Assembly (NCBI GenBank): GCA_051294375.1
Contig: CM119264.1
Coordinates: 27,037,659 to 27,101,658, forward strand
DNA: 64,000 nt
From: Paraspadella gotoi
Taxonomy: Eukaryota; Chaetognatha
Direction: 5' to 3'
Shown: positions 1 through 11,360 of the stretch, in pieces
Layout: each line of letters opens with the position of its first letter
Numbering within the stretch: position 1 is the stretch's first letter
Position numbers and translations under genes: made by a program
Notes under the pieces: model-generated
The model's input: the letters and a program-made list of their open reading frames with translations, nothing else
Told to the model about the DNA's origin: nothing
Databases searched by the model: none

Positions 1-239
1 CGAAATAGTTTATGATGTAAAAAGAAATCTATAATTATATAAAGCATATTTGCCGTATCAAATCAATAGCCGTTCTGTTCTGCTAAATCCTGGGTTTTAT
101 AATTATCCAATCACTAATGAAATTCATAAACCTCATCAGGCGTAATCACTTAATCATCATAATCAGTTATCATCTTCAATAACAATTTAACAATGCAATG
201 ACAGAGAGGATGTGATAGAGAAAGAAGAACAAGCAGACA

Positions 240-505
240 CATTTAACTGTCGTCGTCGCTCTCCGCCCTTTTGGACGTGTGGGAGACACGGGAACCAATG
301 AAACGGTGGGACGGCGGTGTCGGCCGGCGGCGGTGATAAATCGTGTCGTGCCGTGAAAAGGTCGCGCGGATCCAGTCTGTGACGTGACCGCACAATGATC
401 CAATCAACAGGGAAGATCGCCGAAGACTGGTGATTCACAAGGGTGAACGAGAGAGAGTCACAGAGAAAGAATGGAACGCGAGCAGGTGAGACGGTGCACG
501 TGACT
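240..505. promoter_or_regulatory. GC-rich promoter-like patch with CCAAT and E-box motifs
   Basis: In an AT-rich surround this patch is rich in CpG. It has CCAAT at 295-299 and 400-404 and a CACGTG E-box at 497-502. There is no TATA box and no coding exon can be tied to it. It lies about 150 bases from the tRNA gene, to which it need not be related. The motifs are read directly; promoter function is inference. The rest of 1-650 is AT-rich sequence in which I see nothing else. Confidence 0.25.
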
Positions 506-652
506 TGGTTTCATTAAATTATGGTTATGAAACATATAAAAGCAATTCAGATTGAATGACAGACAGACAGACAGACAAATTAATAAAAGACAAACGTATG
601 AATTGAATGAAAAAGGGAAAAAATTTCATAAAATCTTCTTTAAAAATGATTG

Positions 653-659
653 AAAAAAA
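653..659 (-). terminator. Pol III T-run terminator of tRNA-Gln
   Basis: Directly after the tRNA the minus strand reads a run of T residues (A-run 653-660 on the plus strand). This is the canonical RNA polymerase III stop signal and supports the tRNA being a transcribed gene rather than a tRNA-derived repeat. Confidence 0.85.
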
Positions 660-730
660 AGGTCCCACGAGATTCGAACTCGGGCTGCTGGATTCAAAGT
701 CCAACGTGCTAACCACTACACCATGGGACC
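660..730 (-). tRNA. tRNA-Gln (anticodon UUG)
   Basis: Read on the minus strand, the gene has acceptor strands GGTCCCA/TGGGACC, a D-arm GTGT...GCAC and an anticodon stem TTGGA/TCCAG around the loop CTTTGAA, so the anticodon is UUG, reading CAA (glutamine). The T-loop is TTCGAAT. The layout matches the standard animal tRNA-Gln. No intron and no encoded 3' CCA are present, as expected for a eukaryotic nuclear tRNA. The T-stem is one base short: CCGAG faces CTCG and then the acceptor strand starts, where the family has CTCGG. A lost G from a GG pair fits the indel noise seen all over this window, but a real variant cannot be excluded. Position 660 supplies the discriminator base. Confidence 0.95.
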
Positions 731-2230
731 ACCGATACCGGGTTAGCCAGTCTTGATCGGATATTTTAAATAGAGAAAGGAAGCGAGTCCCGGCGATAGA
801 GCAAAACGAGAGAGAGATAGAGGCGGAGTGACCCAGAAAGACGGAGAGAGAGACGGCCGAGGAGACAGACCGGCTGTCAAGTCGAGACAACGAATCACCG
901 ACGGGAGAATAAAAACGAGAGAATCCTGAGAAATCGAGAAATCGTCTCTCTCTCTCCGACCGCGAAACAAGTTGAGTAAGGCGGGCGGCGCGGGATCGAG
1001 CATGGAACGAACCCGGATCGGGGCCTCGAATGGAAACGAGCGGAAAATCGATCCGTTTCAGTCGTTGCCTTCCAACGTCAGAAGTTAAAGCTAGGAGATT
1101 TGAAAAGGATTATACTTTATAGAGCGATGGGTCGATGGAATATAATATATTAGAATAGTCATTTGAGGTTTTTCGATTAAAACTAAACAAAGACCCGGAA
1201 ATGTATTTTACAATAAGACTTAACTGCTCTCCGGCTCCCAGAAGTTTCATTCTAAGAGTAGAAGGTACAAAGATCGAGACCTGTAACCGAGCCTTTTTTT
1301 TTATTTATATTCTCATTTTGGTTTAATTTCCCGGAATTGGGTATAGTTTTATTTTTTTAAACTCTCTGTATTAATTTTTTGGTAAAAATTTGTGAAAAAT
1401 ATTAAACAAAATTTTCATAAAATCTTTAAAATTTTCCACCGAATAGTTTTGTTTTTATTATTTAAATTTTTTATATCAACGTTATTAAATTTCTCCTAAC
1501 AACCCGATTTTCTCTCTCATTTTCTTCCTCTCTCTCTCGCATCGATTCAATCGTAAAAAGCGAATCCCTGTTACGAGGACTTTGGGATTTGTGATGTCGG
1601 ACGGATTTTAATGGCCTGCAGGTGGCATTTGGCAGTTGGGATTAAAGCTTTGAAGGAGGAGTAAGGCAAGCGGTAATACAAAAATGACATTAGAAATATC
1701 GATGGAAAGAGCCATTATTGATTAACAATAACATCAACGTGATTAGCTTTATTAATACTATTCCTAATGAGAATCTAAACTAATAATAAACGCGGCTAGC
1801 TAATATGGCGGAAAGCGTTTGATTTTAAATGGAGGCGAAAAAATGAGGCAGAAAAAAATAGGAAGGTAGGATGCACTCATCCCAGCCTACTACCACGCCA
1901 TCTAACTCACCCGAACTCAAAACTCATTCGTCAACGCGCGATTCTGCGTTAAATATTAAATTTCCTCCCCTTTTTTTTCCAGTTGTCACCGCGAGGAAGC
2001 CCGAGTCGGCGACATCTGTCATTTTCGAGAAATCTGAATCCGCAATTTGTCATTCGTCCCGACTGAACGAATTCGTCAGTTCGATAAAATTTATTTGTCA
2101 ATTCGAGCTCGGGTTCATTTTGTGATTTTTCATTCTAGTCAACGAAAAGGAATTGGCATTTTTATTACCAAGTCGGCGAATGTAATATAACCATTGCGAG
2201 AAAAAGAAATTAAAATTTTAAGCAATATCT
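731..2230. other. Non-coding stretch, no supported gene
   Basis: Sequence of ordinary complexity with purine-rich GAGA patches (about 790-960), a GC-rich patch near 975-1010 and AT-rich remainder. Short open frames exist but have no splice context or protein-like composition that I trust. Nothing further is seen. Confidence 0.5.
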
Positions 2231-2637
2231 AGGGCGTTGACCGAGGCGTCGACGTCCATAAAAATAACGACGACAACAACAACGACGAGACGCAGTGATT
2301 TTTCGACTTTCCCACGTCACGAAATTAAACCGAATTTTCTATTCACCATCGGCAACGAGGTTTTCGCAATCCTCACACCTTTACTCACCATTTTTCAAGT
2401 CTCACTTTCACTTATTGCACCAGCGATTCATTTATCACTTCACAACCTCGTCGCCATCATCACTCCTCTCACTTCACATCCCCTAATTCCCATCAGTTTT
2501 CCCCCCCCCCCCAACTCTCCCTCAATCGCCAACTTCAAACCCTCCCGGAAACTCCCCCCTCCCCCCTCCTCACCCGCCCTCACCCGCCTCATCCTCGCGG
2601 GCGAGACGTTAGACGAAATGAAATTTCTCGGTCTCTC

Positions 2638-2738
2638 ATTGGTCCAGACGGGAATCGACGACGCCTCCTTATTGGTCATCTACGTAAGCAGTGAAACATC
2701 AGCTCGCGAGACTGCAACATTTTCGTCCATTATATAAG
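2638..2738 (+). promoter_or_regulatory. Core promoter: two inverted CCAAT boxes and a TATA box
   Basis: ATTGG (CCAAT on the other strand) occurs at 2638-2642 and 2671-2675, both followed by TC and 33 bases apart. TATATAAG follows at 2731-2738, about 56 bases after the second box. This order and spacing is the classical NF-Y plus TBP arrangement for plus-strand transcription, with a start expected near 2760-2770. The downstream sequence at 2835-3044 is an open frame of 69 codons but lacks an ATG start, so the transcript is unknown. Motifs are seen; function is inferred. Confidence 0.5.
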
Positions 2739-3359
2739 CTATTTCTTCTTTAATTTTCTTTTTTTGGTACGTATTATATTCTTCTTTTTTTTCCGACTCT
2801 TATTTTTTTTCTTTCGGACGAAATAAAGACTCTGTTGTCCCAAGATAAAAATCGCGAGGGTCTTTTTATCCGAGGATTGCATAGAGAGAGAGAGAAAAGG
2901 CGCGACTCCAACCAACTCCATTATGCTGATCTTGAAAGGAGATACGCGAGCCTAAAGAAAGCTGGAGGAGAATGGAAATCGCTGGCGTTAGAAAACTCTC
3001 CGAATTTTAAAAAGGAGACTCGAAACAATACTGTACGCTACTGAGTAAATTTAATATCGAGAAAAATGTTTTATTTTAATTTTTGACTCTCAGAGAAAAA
3101 AAAAGGAAAGTATTTATTCTGTTTAATTTTTGAAAACTCAATTGACAAACGAATTCAAACGAATCGTCAATCAAAACAACGACGATAGATTTACGTAAAA
3201 CGATTCGAAAACAACATCAAGCGTAAACATTAACATTAAAGGGAAACAGAACAAAAACATCGGAAGGCCCAGTGAACAACAACAACAACGACAACAAAGA
3301 ATGGTTAGGCGTCGCGACTCCGAATTGACGCACGACCGGCCAAACGATCGTTAAAAATT

Positions 3360-3720
3360 CAGGAGCGCAAACAAGCGTGACGTCAAACGCCCTAGTGACG
3401 CCTAGGGCGGCGGTTTGACGCTAAAATCTGTCTCGACGCCACCGCTTTTGTGACGGAAGGGGGCGAGGGTGCTTTAACGTCAAATATACACTTTAGACAT
3501 GTGACGCCATGGCATTACATGAAATTACCTTACACGCCAAAACCCCAGAGACGCCGTCAGACATCAATCCATGACGCCAACATCCTATCAACGCCCACCA
3601 TCCCTGAGACATTCGCGCCCATTGAGAAAAAACTCTTCCTTTGATTCTAGAGTCTCTGCGAGGAGAAAGAAGACATAACGTCTTGTGACGTCAAATGTCT
3701 GACGCTATGATTCGTCCCGA
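3360..3720. promoter_or_regulatory. Dense GACGCC/GACGTC motif cluster with two perfect CREs
   Basis: Within about 360 bases the words GACGCC, GACGTC, GACGCT and relatives recur more than a dozen times at irregular spacing. Two are perfect 8-base palindromes TGACGTCA (3378-3385 and 3686-3693), the binding site of CREB/ATF-type bZIP factors. An open frame at 3450-3644 crosses the cluster but starts at GTG and owes its openness to the repeated word. It could be an enhancer or a decayed short tandem repeat; the sequence does not decide. Confidence 0.35.
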
Positions 3721-4581
3721 CCCCCGTCTCCCGCCAGGTGCCCCCTTACCCTTCCCAAAAAGCTTGTCATATGACAAGGTGAAGTCGACCAATCTGGCGA
3801 GACCTGAGACGTTGATGGCAACCGTTGCAAGAGACGTCTTCGCAAATTAGACACGCGAGCAATGACGAATGCCAACAGAAGGACTAACGAACAAACAATA
3901 AATGAAAAAAAATCTATACAAATCGATACAAGAAAAAAAAATATATTTTTCTTGTTTGCAAGGAAACTTTGATATAGATTCCATTTTAATCGATTTAAAA
4001 TGCGATGACCTGTCCTTGTGTTTCGCCTCTTGCTTTTCGTGCCAAAGGAAATGTCACACGAATGTCATTTCCAGTTTCCTTTTTTTTTTCCTCAACTTTA
4101 TATTTTCTTTTTCCTTTTTTCCCTTCTTTCTTTTCTTTTTATTTCCATTTTCCATTTTCTAACCTCGAGGAGTTTTTCCGCCTTTTGGTCGCCAAGACTT
4201 TTTCCACCAACGTCAAAATAATCTAAAAGTTCTTTCTTCTATACTCCATACAGTCAACCCCACAGTATTCAAAAATATCCATTGCATAAAACCCTTTACT
4301 CCCCGTTGTATCTCAAGATGATATAAAAACCGACTCTAGATTCTGCGTCTCAGACGAGAGAGATAAGCGCCGCCTCCCAGATGGGCGTGGCGTTAAAAGC
4401 CCCGGGCGTTGAGCCCAGTTACATCCCTTAGATTTCTCTCGAGTCCCGGATGTCGTTCACTTGCGAGACGCGTTGCAAATTCTCTCTTTTTTTTTCTTTT
4501 CTTTTTTTATATTTCTGTGCCAACCAGAGGAGGAGCGCCAGTTCTTTGTAATTTTTTTTTTAGGTTTCTTAGCTTTTATTA

Positions 4582-4588
<7 letters not shown>

Positions 4589-4671
<83 letters not shown>
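4589..4671 (+). repeat. (CT)41 microsatellite
   Basis: An uninterrupted CT tract of 83 bases. It is a pure polypyrimidine mirror repeat able to form triplex (H-) DNA in principle. Serine-leucine open frames through it are artefacts of the repeat. Confidence 0.98.
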
Positions 4672-4674
<3 letters not shown>

Positions 4675-4799
4675 TCTACCCTAAGCTCTTTCAGCCCGAG
4701 TCAAAGACCCTCGCACAAAGACTGTTTTGGCATTCATCTTCGTTTCTCAACAAAAAAAAAAACCTCCCCCTCTTTTTTTTGGGGGGAGGGGATTGGTTC

Positions 4800-6760
4800 G
4801 CGTTCGTCCTTCATGGTCGCTGAACCGAAACGAGGCTCTGGATCTTTTGTTTGTTTTTGGTGTTTTTTTGGTTTGTTGACGTGACGCGAGAAGTCTAGCC
4901 TCGTTTTCGGGTCGACGCATTCGTCAAGATTTTTTTTGTTTTTCTTGTTTCGTTTCGTCGTTTCTTTTTCTGTTTTCTTGCGACAAAACCGATTTCTTTT
5001 TAACAGATTTTTCGTGGTGTGACTTTGTCGCTAATGGTAGGGATTAGCAGTATTCGACGAAATTTTTATTTCTTTAATCGGCCGAAAATAATAGGGAATT
5101 TGATACCAAAAAACAAAGCTTTTTGAAATATTTGCTGTATGGAAAATACTGAAAATAAAAATTTTATTTTTTGAATATAGGTAGCGTAAGCATAACCCTA
5201 ACTTAAAAAACCAAAAAGAATCTTTCAAATAAGAAAAATATTGCAATAGTACAGAAAGCAATATTTCTTTTTATTGTAGCGCAAAAACTAGGCTTTCCTC
5301 GCAAAACATCTGGTTTATAGGAGATGCAAATGTATTTACTCCAAGGTATTTATCATTGATAATTCCCAAAAATGATGCGCAAAAAATGCGCCAGCAGCAG
5401 TTCTGGCGATAGTCATTTTATATATAGTTTCCTACTGCTATATTAAGGCCTATGAATCATCAATATGTATGAAACTGATATAATATATTTATTATGATCT
5501 TAAGACTTATCTTGCCTTTTTTTCTGCTTACAACCATTCCTCATTTGCTTAATATACATGATTCCTGTAATTATTATAATGGTATTATCTTTATTATAGT
5601 CTTTATTTTTAACAAATTTCAAACATAAACCTAAAGACTTCATTATTGATCCACAATTTCTGATACTTTTACTAAAATTGGCCACTGGGTTTATATGTAA
5701 TATCTTTGTTTCTTTTTATCTATGATTTGAGATTTATTTTCGGTATTCGTTTTTTCTTTGATTTTAAGGGGGACCCAGTGATAAAAATGATATCTAAGCT
5801 TAAGGGTCTATCATCAAAGGAATTTGAATTGGTGATAGTCATTAATTTTTCTTTGCACGGGGAAAGATGGCCAAAAAAATTCCTATCTCTTATTCTAGCG
5901 GAGGAACAAAAATTTAATAATTATAAAAAAAATTTAGTTGACCCTACCTAAATATTTATATAATCTATTATTTTATTTTTGCATTAGAAAGATTGTTTTC
6001 TAATTCTACTATATTTTTTTTATTTTTTTACTGTACAAAGCCTATAATTTTAGGTTTAAGCCTCATTGAACAAAGGCTTTACAAGACTAATATTTTTATT
6101 TTTTATATTTACTTAAAAGGCAGACACAATCAACTTAAATTTCTATTCTTACAGAAACAAAACTGTAATAATTATTAATTAATATTTGATATTCATCCCT
6201 TAAATGTATAATTAAACTATATTGATTCCTAATTATAACAATTAAAATTTAGCAAAGTACAGAATCTTTCTCTCTTTATATATATTATATTACTTTAAAG
6301 AGTTTTATTTATCAATAACAGAATCATTTGAAAAGAAAGTTTTAAATAAAATCAGTCGATACCTTAAATTTTGATTCATTCCTAGTTTTTTTTCTTATAA
6401 ATTTTATGATTAAAAGCTGAAAATCTTTTAAAATTAGATCATACCCTTTTTTGGAAAAAAAAATTTTAACTTGAAAAAAGATTTTCTTCTTACCGATTTT
6501 TTTTAAAGAAAATTAAGCTTGCTGATTTTAATCGAATTTTTAACTACTTTCCCAAATGATTTATAGAAGAAAAATTTATATGATCAGAACCAGCTTAAGT
6601 TAAAAGGGTCAAACTTTATGTTTTCAGCTTTTACCCCCCCCCTGTTCACTTGGTCCCCTTAAGAATTGAAACCGAAAAATAAATCGACTTTGAATCGGAG
6701 TTGTATAAAAATAAAGAGAAAAGAAAAGGGAGGAAGGAAAGAGATGAGGGGAATAAAGTG
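4800..6760. other. AT-rich non-coding stretch
   Basis: Strongly AT-rich sequence with T-runs. The short open frames (for example 5706-5951) contain Asn/Lys/Phe-rich translations expected by chance at this base composition. No splice-site pairs, RNA genes or repeats are recognisable. Confidence 0.5.
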
Positions 6761-6765
6761 GGCTC

Positions 6766-7360
6766 AGGTTTTACGTCAATTACGCAATTCTACGCCAAAG
6801 CATCTTAACTTAATTAGTTTTATTTGAGGAAAATGAAAAAGTTTTTATGCCACACAAAATTAAATGATATTAATATGGTTTTCTGTTCAGTGTTCATTAT
6901 TTACGCCATTCTACGCCAAACCTGCATAAAAAAAGGCCGGAAAAATATTTATTAAAGCAAGACCTTAACCAAGTTAGTTTTTACTTAGAGAATAACAACA
7001 AAAGTCTTACGCCCACAGAAGTAAATAATATTTAAATGCTGTTGTTCATTTTACGCCATTATTCTACGCACATCTTATAAAAGAGGCCAGATAAAGTCTT
7101 TTAAAACCACTTAACCGAATAGCTTTACTAGGAAACAATCAGAAAGTCTTTACGCCACATCATGATATCTTCATATTAGAACGGTTTATTAACTTCATTT
7201 CCACGCCATTTAGCCACAATTCTTTTCAAATTAAATATAAACATTTACAATTATTAACTTTATATATCTTTAACATTTTTTGGAAAAAAATCATTACCGC
7301 GCATAATGTAATTAGGAAGATAATACGTTTTGCGTATTTTTTACGCCACCAGCGCCAACA
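6766..7360 (+). repeat. Diverged ~145-bp tandem repeat with TTTACGCCA motifs
   Basis: About four diverged units are visible. Each has a word like TTACGCCATTCTACGCCAAA (near 6780, 6900, 7050, 7199, and a last trace near 7340) and, about 70-100 bases later, AAGTCTTTACGCCACA (near 6839, 7001, 7147). Shared linker words such as CTTAACC.A.TTAGTTTTA confirm a repeated unit of roughly 122-150 bases. The units are old (many substitutions), unlike the large copies later in the window. Confidence 0.6.
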
Positions 7361-7752
7361 AACACATAAAAAAAAGAAAATCACATCTGAATCCAATACT
7401 AACAATGTATTTCTTAATTAGAGAAAAGCGTTTTCAAAAATGTTGGTTGAATATCCTTGACATCAGTAAGGAGGCAGAAACGTTACTATTCAAATTGACC
7501 GTAAATCAGTTTGGCGTAATCAAATATTTAAAGGTCAAACTTGTATTTAACGATTAAAGTACACTTCGTGTAGGCTTAATATAAATTTTAAAACCATCGA
7601 AATGAAAAAATTAGTATTTTTAAATTTTTTGTGCATACCCTACTAATGGGTCGGTTGAAGTCTGTTTGCTAATATTGAGATTAAAGGAATGAATGTTTGA
7701 GACCGATTTATATTTTGTACTTCAAGAAAGATTGATGCTGAAGAAGAGAGAA

Positions 7753-7828
<76 letters not shown>

Positions 7829-7991
7829 GGAGAGATCTTTATAATGGGCCAAGAAAGAGATAGAGAAAAAAAAACGGGAAAAAAATTTATCCCTTTTGCT
7901 CATCGGCCAGTTTCTCTTTCCTTCAGCGTCTCCATTTTTGTTATACATGTCTTCTCTCTCTCTCTCTCTCTCTCTCCTCTCTTTCTCTCTT

Positions 7992-8033
<42 letters not shown>

Positions 8034-8588
8034 GTCTCTCTCTCTCTTCTGTCTCTCTATCCATTCGTACATACGTCCTTCTTTCGTCTCTCTCTCTCTT
8101 TGCCTCTTTCTCTTTCCTTCTTTTCTCTTCTTTAGCAAAAAAAGGTCGACGAACTATCTCTCGCTCTCTCCTCTCTCGCTCTCTCTCTCTCTCCCTCTTC
8201 TCGCTCTCGCTCTTCCTCGTTTTTCTCCTCTCTTCGTGTCTCTTTCCCTTCATTGTTCGATGTGTAAAAGGGGGTTAGAGAGAGGGGAAAGAGAGAGAGA
8301 GAGAGAGAGAAGACGAGAGAGAGGTGAAAGGGCCGGGAGCGACGGGTGGGGGAGAGAGAGAGAGAGCGAGAGAGAGAGAGAGAGAGATAGATTCTCTGCA
8401 CAAATTGCCCATCCCTGTTCTCGCCTTTTGGTTGTTTATTCCTGATCATTTATGTTTTTAAAAAGTAACTGTTTTTGACTCTCTCTTTATTTTTCAACTC
8501 TTTCTTTTTATATTTTTCACTTTTCTCCTCTCCTTTGCTTCCCCCTCTCCTTTCCCTCAACATGATGATGTAATTTCTCTCTCTCTCT

Positions 8589-8640
<52 letters not shown>

Positions 8641-8758
8641 TCTCTTCTCTCCTCTCACTTTTTCCTTTCCCAATTAGTTTTTTCTTTTCAATATCCTTCC
8701 CCTCCTCTTCCTCTTCCCCCTCTTCCTCTTTCCTCTTCGATCAGCGACTTTCTTGCAG

Positions 8759-8889
8759 TTCGTCCAAGTCCGCCATCTGCCGATTTCGCCATCAACGGCT
8801 CCGGCGATCACGCGCCAATCCATCTCGGTCATGTTGTGACGAACGACGCGTGCAACGAGAGAAAGGAGAAGCCAAGGGGAATGGAATAG
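8759..8889 (+). CDS. Possible terminal exon, unidentified
   Basis: After a pyrimidine-rich stretch ending TTCTTGCAG (acceptor at 8758) an open frame runs to a TAG at 8887-8889; read from the third base it contains SADFAINGSGDHAPIHLG. The GC-rich, mixed-amino-acid content differs from the simple repeats around it. The opposite strand is also open here, so the strand is uncertain, and no family is recognised. Confidence 0.2.
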
Positions 8890-8909
8890 GCGGAAAGGGG
8901 GGGAGAGCA

Positions 8910-9011
8910 TTGCAGCGCGTCCACGATATCGGACATCTTGATGTGGGGCATCTCGACGTCGGCCAGAAATTTCTTGTCGGGTCGCGTGGGAGTTAGGTGT
9001 TCGGTAAAATT
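8910..9011 (-). CDS. Possible coding segment on minus strand, unidentified
   Basis: On the minus strand, after an AG at 9012-9013, an open frame includes FLADVEMPHIKMSDIVDALQ. This is protein-like in composition. I see no clear donor at its end and no matching neighbour exon. It is 21 bases from the plus-strand candidate at 8759-8889, so at most one of the two is likely to be real. No function is proposed. Confidence 0.2.
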
Positions 9012-9113
9012 CTATTCCGGGAGAAAGAAGCTGCAAAGCGACAGACAATGAAGTCAGTGTGTGAGAGGAGAGAGAGAGAAGAAGAGAGAGGAGAGAGAGA
9101 GAGAGAGAGAGAT

Positions 9114-9144
<31 letters not shown>

Positions 9145-9490
9145 TGTATTAATATATATAGAGAGAGAGAAAGCCGATCGAAGATGCGGCACGCGACGTC
9201 GAAAAACGATTTTTGTGGAACAAAAAAAACGAATCTCTTCCATTGGTTTCCCTTCGGTTCAGATTGTCTTCCAACGATGCCATCCGTTTTCGTTGCCCAA
9301 CGACGCAATCAACTTTCGCTTTCCAACTTTGACGATTTCGCTTCCAAACGTTAACTAAATCGCTTCTCTCCGCTTCCAAACATTTTTAATGATTGTTCTT
9401 TTTTGCTGCCGTCAGTTTTGGTTTCATGACATCATTGCTTTCGTTTTTATTTTCTTTCTTTATTACAATTTGTTTTAAATAATAATGTAC

Positions 9491-9520
9491 ACATTAACAT
9501 TAACATTAACATTAACATTA
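9491..9520 (+). repeat. (ACATTA)5 hexanucleotide repeat
   Basis: Five perfect copies of ACATTA. It is not a known telomere motif; it is a short internal microsatellite. Confidence 0.95.
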
Positions 9521-9570
9521 CTTAAATCTTTTCACTACTCCTCTCTTCACCGTCATCTCTTCCCCATTTC

Positions 9571-9942
9571 ACTCTCTTCCTTTTCTTAATATCTTCCTTC
9601 ACTCTCTTCCTTTTCTTAATATCTTCCTTCACTCTTTTCCTTTTTTAAATATCTTCCTTCACTCTTTTCCTTTTTTAAATATCTTCCTTCACTCTTTTCC
9701 TTTTTTAAATATCTTCCTTCATTCTTTTCCTTTTTTAAATATCTTCCTTCACACTCTTCCTTTTTTTAATATCTTCCTTCACTCTCTCCTTTTTTTCTAA
9801 TATCTTCCTTCACTCTTTTCCTTTTTTTAATATCTTCCTTCACTCTTTTCCTTTTTTAAATATCTTCCTTCACTCTTTTCCTTTTTTTAAATATCTTCCT
9901 TCACTCTTTTCCTTTTTTAAATATCTTCCTTCACTCTCTTCC
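9571..9942 (+). repeat. 30-bp minisatellite, about 12 copies
   Basis: The unit reads ACTCTTTTCCTTTTTTAAAT followed by ATCTTCCTTC and repeats every 30 bases with a few substitutions and single-base length changes. The first units carry CTTAAT in place of TTAAAT, so units can be ordered by variant. The array is pyrimidine-rich and non-coding. Confidence 0.95.
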
Positions 9943-10081
9943 GCTTCGATTCATTCCTAATTTCCTTTCCCTTTTCTCTTTCTCGTCTCTCTCGTCCGCT
10001 TCCATTAATTCCGCTTCAATCAAATCCTTTCCATTTCTGGAGAGTTTTTAATTTCTTGCTCTCCCGACTCCGACTACCAAT

Positions 10082-10142
10082 TTTTTCTGTCGTCGTTCGT
10101 CGTCGTCGTCGTCGTCCTCATCATCGTCGTCGTCGTCGTCCT
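10082..10142 (+). repeat. Imperfect (TCG)n tract
   Basis: About 60 bases of TCG/GTC triplets with interruptions (CCTCATCATC). TCG/CGA triplet tracts recur in the large unit further right. Confidence 0.9.
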
Positions 10143-10685
10143 CCCAGTCTGTGCCTTTTTGCTCCCACGTAAAGGAGAATTCCAGCGGAAAGAGTCCAGG
10201 GTTACGGCGGTCTCGTTTCTAGGAGCAACGACCGATGGTGTTTCTTTTCTTTCCTCCGTCTCTTTTCTTTTCTTTTTTTTTCTCTTCCTCTAACGCGTCC
10301 GATCCCGGGATCCTTACTTTCCTTTTTTCCTTTTTTTTTCCTTTTTTCTTTCTTTCTTCTTTTTTCTTTCTCTTTCCTCGTTTCTTCTTTCTATCTCTCT
10401 GTTAGGCCGAAATCTTTTTCTCTCTTGCTCTTTCCTTCGCTTTTTTTCTACCGAATTAACTTTCCTATTTTTTTATTTAAATCACTTTATCCATCTTTTT
10501 ATTTTTCTCTCAAACTTTCCTTCGTTTCTTTGTTTCCTTTTATAATTTTTTCTATCCCAACTCTTCTCTCTTCCTTATCTTTTAACTTCTCTCTTTGACC
10601 AATTTTCTCTTGTATTTCTATTTTGCTTTCCTCTCTTATCTCCTCTTTCTATCTCCTTCCATCATCTCTAATATTTCTCTCTCTT

Positions 10686-10817
<132 letters not shown>

Positions 10818-10871
10818 ACCGTCCTCTGGTTTCTCTCCTCTCTTCTCCGCCCACCTTCTGACTTTCGGCCC

Positions 10872-11102
10872 ATGAAAGACCTCCTCCTCCTCCTCTTCCT
10901 CCTTCTCCTCTTCCTCCTCCTCCTTTCCTCCTCCGCAGCGGGGGCGCCTGCGCAGCGGCGTCGGCACGCGACTTGGCATCGGTCTCTCTCTCTCTCTCCC
11001 GTCTCTTCCCCTCTCTTCCCCTCTCCCCTTTCTCTTCGAGTCTCGCTTGCAATGACGTCGTCGTCTTGGCAAAGGTGGGCTTCGACCAACCAGATTGTTT
11101 GA
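10872..11102 (+). CDS. Signal-peptide-like small ORF, doubtful
   Basis: From an ATG the frame reads MKDLLLLLFLLLLFLLLLSS followed by SAAGAPAQRRRH, which has the charged N-end, long hydrophobic core and Ala-X-Ala site of a signal peptide. It ends at a stop at 11100-11102 after 76 residues. The leucine core is encoded by a CTC/CTT repeat, and the following SLSLS is another CT tract, so the resemblance may be a by-product of low complexity. No partner exon is evident. Confidence 0.15.
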   Translation: MKDLLLLLFLLLLFLLLLSSSAAGAPAQRRRHATWHRSLSLSPVSSPLFPSPLSLRVSLAMTSSSWQRWASTNQIV

Positions 11103-11192
11103 CTCCGATCCTCGACCAATCATCAAAACTGCACGTGGGCGGAAAGAAGAAAACGGGAGAAAGAGAGAGAAAAAGCAGTTGGTCGTCCTTTT

Positions 11193-11195
11193 AGA

Positions 11196-11257
<62 letters not shown>

Positions 11258-11322
11258 CAGGCCAGACGATTCCGAGCGTGTGGCGAGTGCGTGTATGTGC
11301 GTCTGTCTCTCTCTCTCCTCTC

Positions 11323-11360
<38 letters not shown>

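Larger units (their letters stand above)
7741..9178. repeat. Alternating GA and CT simple-sequence block
   Basis: Imperfect GA tracts (about 7741-7833, 8279-8392, 9060-9177) alternate with CT tracts (about 7949-8240, 8577-8650). Neighbouring tracts are reverse complements of each other, so they could pair as long hairpins. Arg-Glu and Ser-Leu open frames across them are repeat artefacts. Unique sequence at 8750-9040 is treated separately. Confidence 0.85.

Noticed and set aside
2237-2737. 166-codon plus-strand open frame
   Set aside because: It starts at TTG, runs through a poly-C/CCTCC stretch and ends over the CCAAT and TATA boxes of a promoter, where coding sequence is not expected.
2835-3044. 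69-codon frame just downstream of the promoter at 2.7 kb
   Set aside because: It has no ATG at its start (TTG), and part of it is a GAGA run. It may be transcribed but coding is not supported.
9491-9520. ACATTA repeat as a telomere remnant
   Set aside because: The word is not a known telomeric unit (TTAGGG, TTAGG, TTAGGC), and it is short and internal.
9571-9942. 30-bp repeat as a CRISPR array
   Set aside because: The units abut with no unique spacers and the genome is eukaryotic.
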